Shown one piece after another: positions 61,426 to 64,000 of a stretch of DNA of 64,000 bases. Positions within the stretch are counted from its first letter, which is position 1. Each line of letters begins with the position of its first letter. Below the pieces are notes generated by a model. The model worked only from the letters and a program-made list of their open reading frames with translations, had not been told where the DNA came from and searched no databases. Location of the stretch: positions 620,001 to 684,000 of the forward strand of contig OX637623.1 in assembly GCA_951802195.1 (NCBI GenBank), in the 5' to 3' direction. The position numbers were made by a program, and so were the translations under genes. The DNA comes from Tausonia pullulans (Eukaryota > Basidiomycota > Tremellomycetes > Cystofilobasidiales > Mrakiaceae).

Positions 61426-62944
61426 CAGCAGCTGCCTCTCTTAGCAGCAGGCTGGAGTCCACGCGACGAAGCAGCTCATTCTCGACTACAGCGCGTAGTG
61501 GATAGCTCCACAACTCCGCGACGGCGCCCAGCGCGCCAATGACCTCCCCGACCTCTCCGACCTCCCTGAACTTGACTTTGACTCTCGCGCTCAATTTCCC
61601 AATCAGGGGTTTGTTCGTGTGGAGGTAATAATATTCTTATGGTATACTCTTCGGGTGCTCACGTTGTCCGTAACATCATGTTTGGCCTGGTCGTTATCAG
61701 CGTTGGGCAGGCAAGAATAGGATGTGCTCCCATTATCGCACTATTGACGTGCTTTCTTCACTTGCCTTCTGATCTCGCCTCGTCATGCAATCATCGTTGT
61801 TATGCAGATAATGACCCCTCCTCCAATGTTGGAACCGGCCCGTCTCGGTGGCATCTTCCCCCGATTCCAGCCAAGCTCGGGGCTTCTTCAACTGCAATAT
61901 CCAATCCCATTGTGACTTGGGCGAGTTATTTCGACATTTCTTTCGTGTTTCCCATCGGAATATACTGAGCCGAACCGTCCCTAGTACCTTCTGAGGGCCG
62001 GAGTCTCAAAAAGAATGGGCATCAAGTCAAGCGGGTCGCCGGACGCCTGTCATCTAATCGAAGTGCCGAGGATCTTCGTCTATTTCGCTTTCAAGTTCAC
62101 GTTTTAATTATGTCTTTTATGGCCCTATCAAATGCCCCTTGTCTTTGGGGCTCACACACTTGCCAGTTTGGAGGTTGCGATCGGCAAGTACAGGCGGGAC
62201 GGGAGTGTCGCAAATCGGCGCTCATCAAGGCCCTAATTGCCAGGTACACAGAGCACGGCACACGTAGCGCCGTTAAGCAGCTCTGGGATCGTCCATGAGC
62301 TTTCATCTCGGAGCTAATGCAGAAACGCTTGTCGACTACCAGAGAACTTGACTGCATACCTACGTGTTACGCATCAGGGGTATGGACGCTTTCGCCTTTA
62401 CGAAGTCGAAGAAGGAAGAGGCGTCCGATGACTCGACCTTGATGTATGGTGGTGGTGGCGCGGGGCTTTTCCTCTCCATCCCTCAGTTCTGTGTAATTCA
62501 GCGGCATTATAAGCATTCAACCGGGATCATTCTTTCACACGATCGATGAGATGCATCTGCTCGACTGGGCGCGTCTCATGAAGTCGTGACTTTTGGTGCT
62601 GCTCGACTTCTTCAAGCTTTCCTCGCTAGTAAGGTTGCTGACTGCATGCAGTCTCCCTCCTCTTCCCGCACTTTACCGAGTCATCGACGGCAAAAATATG
62701 GCGGGCACAGATGGTGGCGCTGCCGGAGGCGGAAAATGACGAGGAAGGTTGGCTGGGCCTCAGGAGACGGAGCCGCGCGCTTGTCTCTTTCAACCACCAT
62801 CAATTGGGTCGCCATCTCTCCACCTCCTTGGTCGGACAGACTCACATTCCATTCTCTGTCTTCTCGCTCTCCCTGTCTCAATTTGAACAACTGAAGGGCT
62901 CCCCCAAAAACTCTCGCCCGGCCTCCCTTGCTGCTCTCCCCAGC
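61426..62944. other. Gene-poor spacer
   Basis: About 1.5 kb with no supportable gene. The last ~250 bases (62700-62944) are CT-rich and probably form the leader of the gene at 62945. Confidence 0.4.
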
Positions 62945-64000
62945 ATGGCCCCGGTCGTTTCGCCTTCCTTCTTTGGAGGCATGCCACGAAGTTATACCTC
63001 GTTCTCGCTCTTAACAGAGGATCACCGGGACAATCCAACGCCTCAGCTGGGACCGGTCGTGTCGCAGTCGAGCAGCTTACAATCGGCAGACTCTCTGGCA
63101 ATTCCCGAGGCTACTAGCGGAGGCGACCGACAAAGTTCGGGATTCTCGTCTGTCAAGTGGCCTCTCCCCCACCCACCGTCGCCGTTAGACACCCCAATCA
63201 GCTCTCTGGACGGTGTTTCTGACGTCTTGGACCGTGAGTCTACCTCTTACTTCACAGACGTGTTCCCCTCGCTGGTCAAGGAAGCTGACTGGATATTTCC
63301 GCTTCCGCGCGCTTGTTTCGTCTCACTTCGTTCCTCGGTCGCCAGGTCGCAAGCACTCGTGGACATCCGCTACTCGGCTTGCAAATCGTTCTGTGAGCAT
63401 ACCAGAAATTGCTTCGGAGCTTGACTCGTCCACCCAGAATATCAGTCCATCCTCACCAACGTCACCGCCGTTCCTCGACCATCCCCCGAGAGCGAGCACG
63501 TCTCATGCCCCCGTCGTGCTTCCGGCAACATGGACGACCTCCCGCGAACCCCAACCGCCACTGTCATCGTTCTCGAGCCCTCGGATTTCATCCCCGAATG
63601 ATGGGCAGCTCGTTCGGCAAACCCACAGCAGGAGTGATGCGTCGTCGTCGATGAACGCGCGCATGTCGGTCGCGTCGTACGCGTCTGCGTCCGAAACTTC
63701 CTCCCTAGCTGCCCTGCGCGACCTTGAGGACACCGAGATTGTCCATGCTCGCAGGTACTCGCGGAATTTGTCGAAGCCGGTGATCATCATCGAGCGAAAG
63801 CTCCACTCGGCCGACGAGGATGGAATGACTGCTACGGCGCAGGCACCATCAACGCAGCATCAGGAGACGGCCACTTCTACTGTTGAGAGCTCACGCTCTC
63901 ATCCAAGCGGCGACGTCGGGCCTTCTCTGGTCCAAGAGGAGCAGCAGATGCCAGTCCTTGGGCCGCGTACCAGCTCGTTTAAAGGAGTGACGGTGTCCCA
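62945..64000 (+). CDS. Ser/Thr-rich protein of unknown function (5' part, runs off the window)
   Basis: ATG at 62945 (MAPVVSPSFFGGMPRSYTSF) opens a long frame to a donor at 63234. Exon 2 begins at 63406 and stays open to the window end; the join D-Q-IASELDSSTQNISP keeps phase across the 172-nt intron. The product is low in complexity: Ser/Pro-rich, then SVASYASASETSSLAALRD, LEDTEIVHARRYSRNLSKP and VIIIERKLHSADEDG. No signal peptide, membrane helix or known domain yet. This is typical of the disordered N-terminus of a large regulatory protein. An in-frame ATG also exists at 62711 but lies in the CT-rich leader. The gene cannot be named from this part. Confidence 0.6.

Overview
The window looks like nuclear DNA of a basidiomycete yeast. 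It is GC-rich, with compact genes that are rich in introns (mostly about 50-100 nt, GT...AG) and lie on both strands with short spacers. The encoded set (Pkc1, Bms1, Dhr1/Ecm16, EB1/Bim1, His1, peroxisomal-type thiolase) is fungal. Gene structure and sequence suggest Tremellomycetes, perhaps Trichosporonales, but this is inferred from general familiarity, not from a search.

Layout. 1-988: 3' part of a cofilin gene (-), cut by the window edge. 1317-6185: DEAH-box ribosome-assembly helicase Ecm16/Dhr1 (-). 6186-8783: gene-poor, with a decayed amidohydrolase gene (-). 8784-11769 and 19107-22115: two arms of a nearly identical ~3 kb inverted repeat. Between the arms are four ordinary genes: an F-box-like ORF, MYG1, EB1/BIM1 and the AP-2 sigma subunit. 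22281-29538: wax-synthase-type MBOAT protein (-), mitochondrial tryptophanyl-tRNA synthetase (+), DNA polymerase delta small subunit (-) and HIS1 (-). 29539-32565: gene desert. 32566-37972: CRAL-TRIO/RhoGAP protein (-) and a secreted or membrane-anchored protein (+). 38292-47865: BMS1, malate dehydrogenase and a divergent septin, all +. 48258-52942: PKC1 (-). 53556-59121: methyltransferase (-), 3-ketoacyl-CoA thiolase (+) and a histidine-phosphatase-family protein (-). 59122-62944: gene-poor, with one secreted-protein-like ORF. 62945-64000: the 5' part of a Ser-rich gene that leaves the window.

The most unusual content is in the inverted repeat. Each arm holds a tandem minisatellite, two nested 5'-truncated LINE tails and tRNA-like pieces. 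One set of pieces forms a complete 72-nt tRNA-Thr(CGU) cloverleaf, but with the 3' half placed upstream of the 5' half and a 3-nt linker between them. The break is exactly at the canonical intron site (37/38). An A-box-like sequence lies ahead of the B box, and a T4 run follows the 5' half by one base. This is the arrangement of a circularly permuted tRNA gene, known from red and green algae and an archaeon. A pair of truncated tandem tRNA copies is the main alternative.

Functionally the genes are mostly housekeeping. Ecm16 and Bms1 both act at the U3 snoRNP/SSU processome. Cofilin, EB1, septin, the RhoGAP protein and Pkc1 serve cytoskeleton and cell-wall polarity. MDH, thiolase, HIS1 and MSW1 are metabolic or mitochondrial. 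No operon-like logic is expected or seen.
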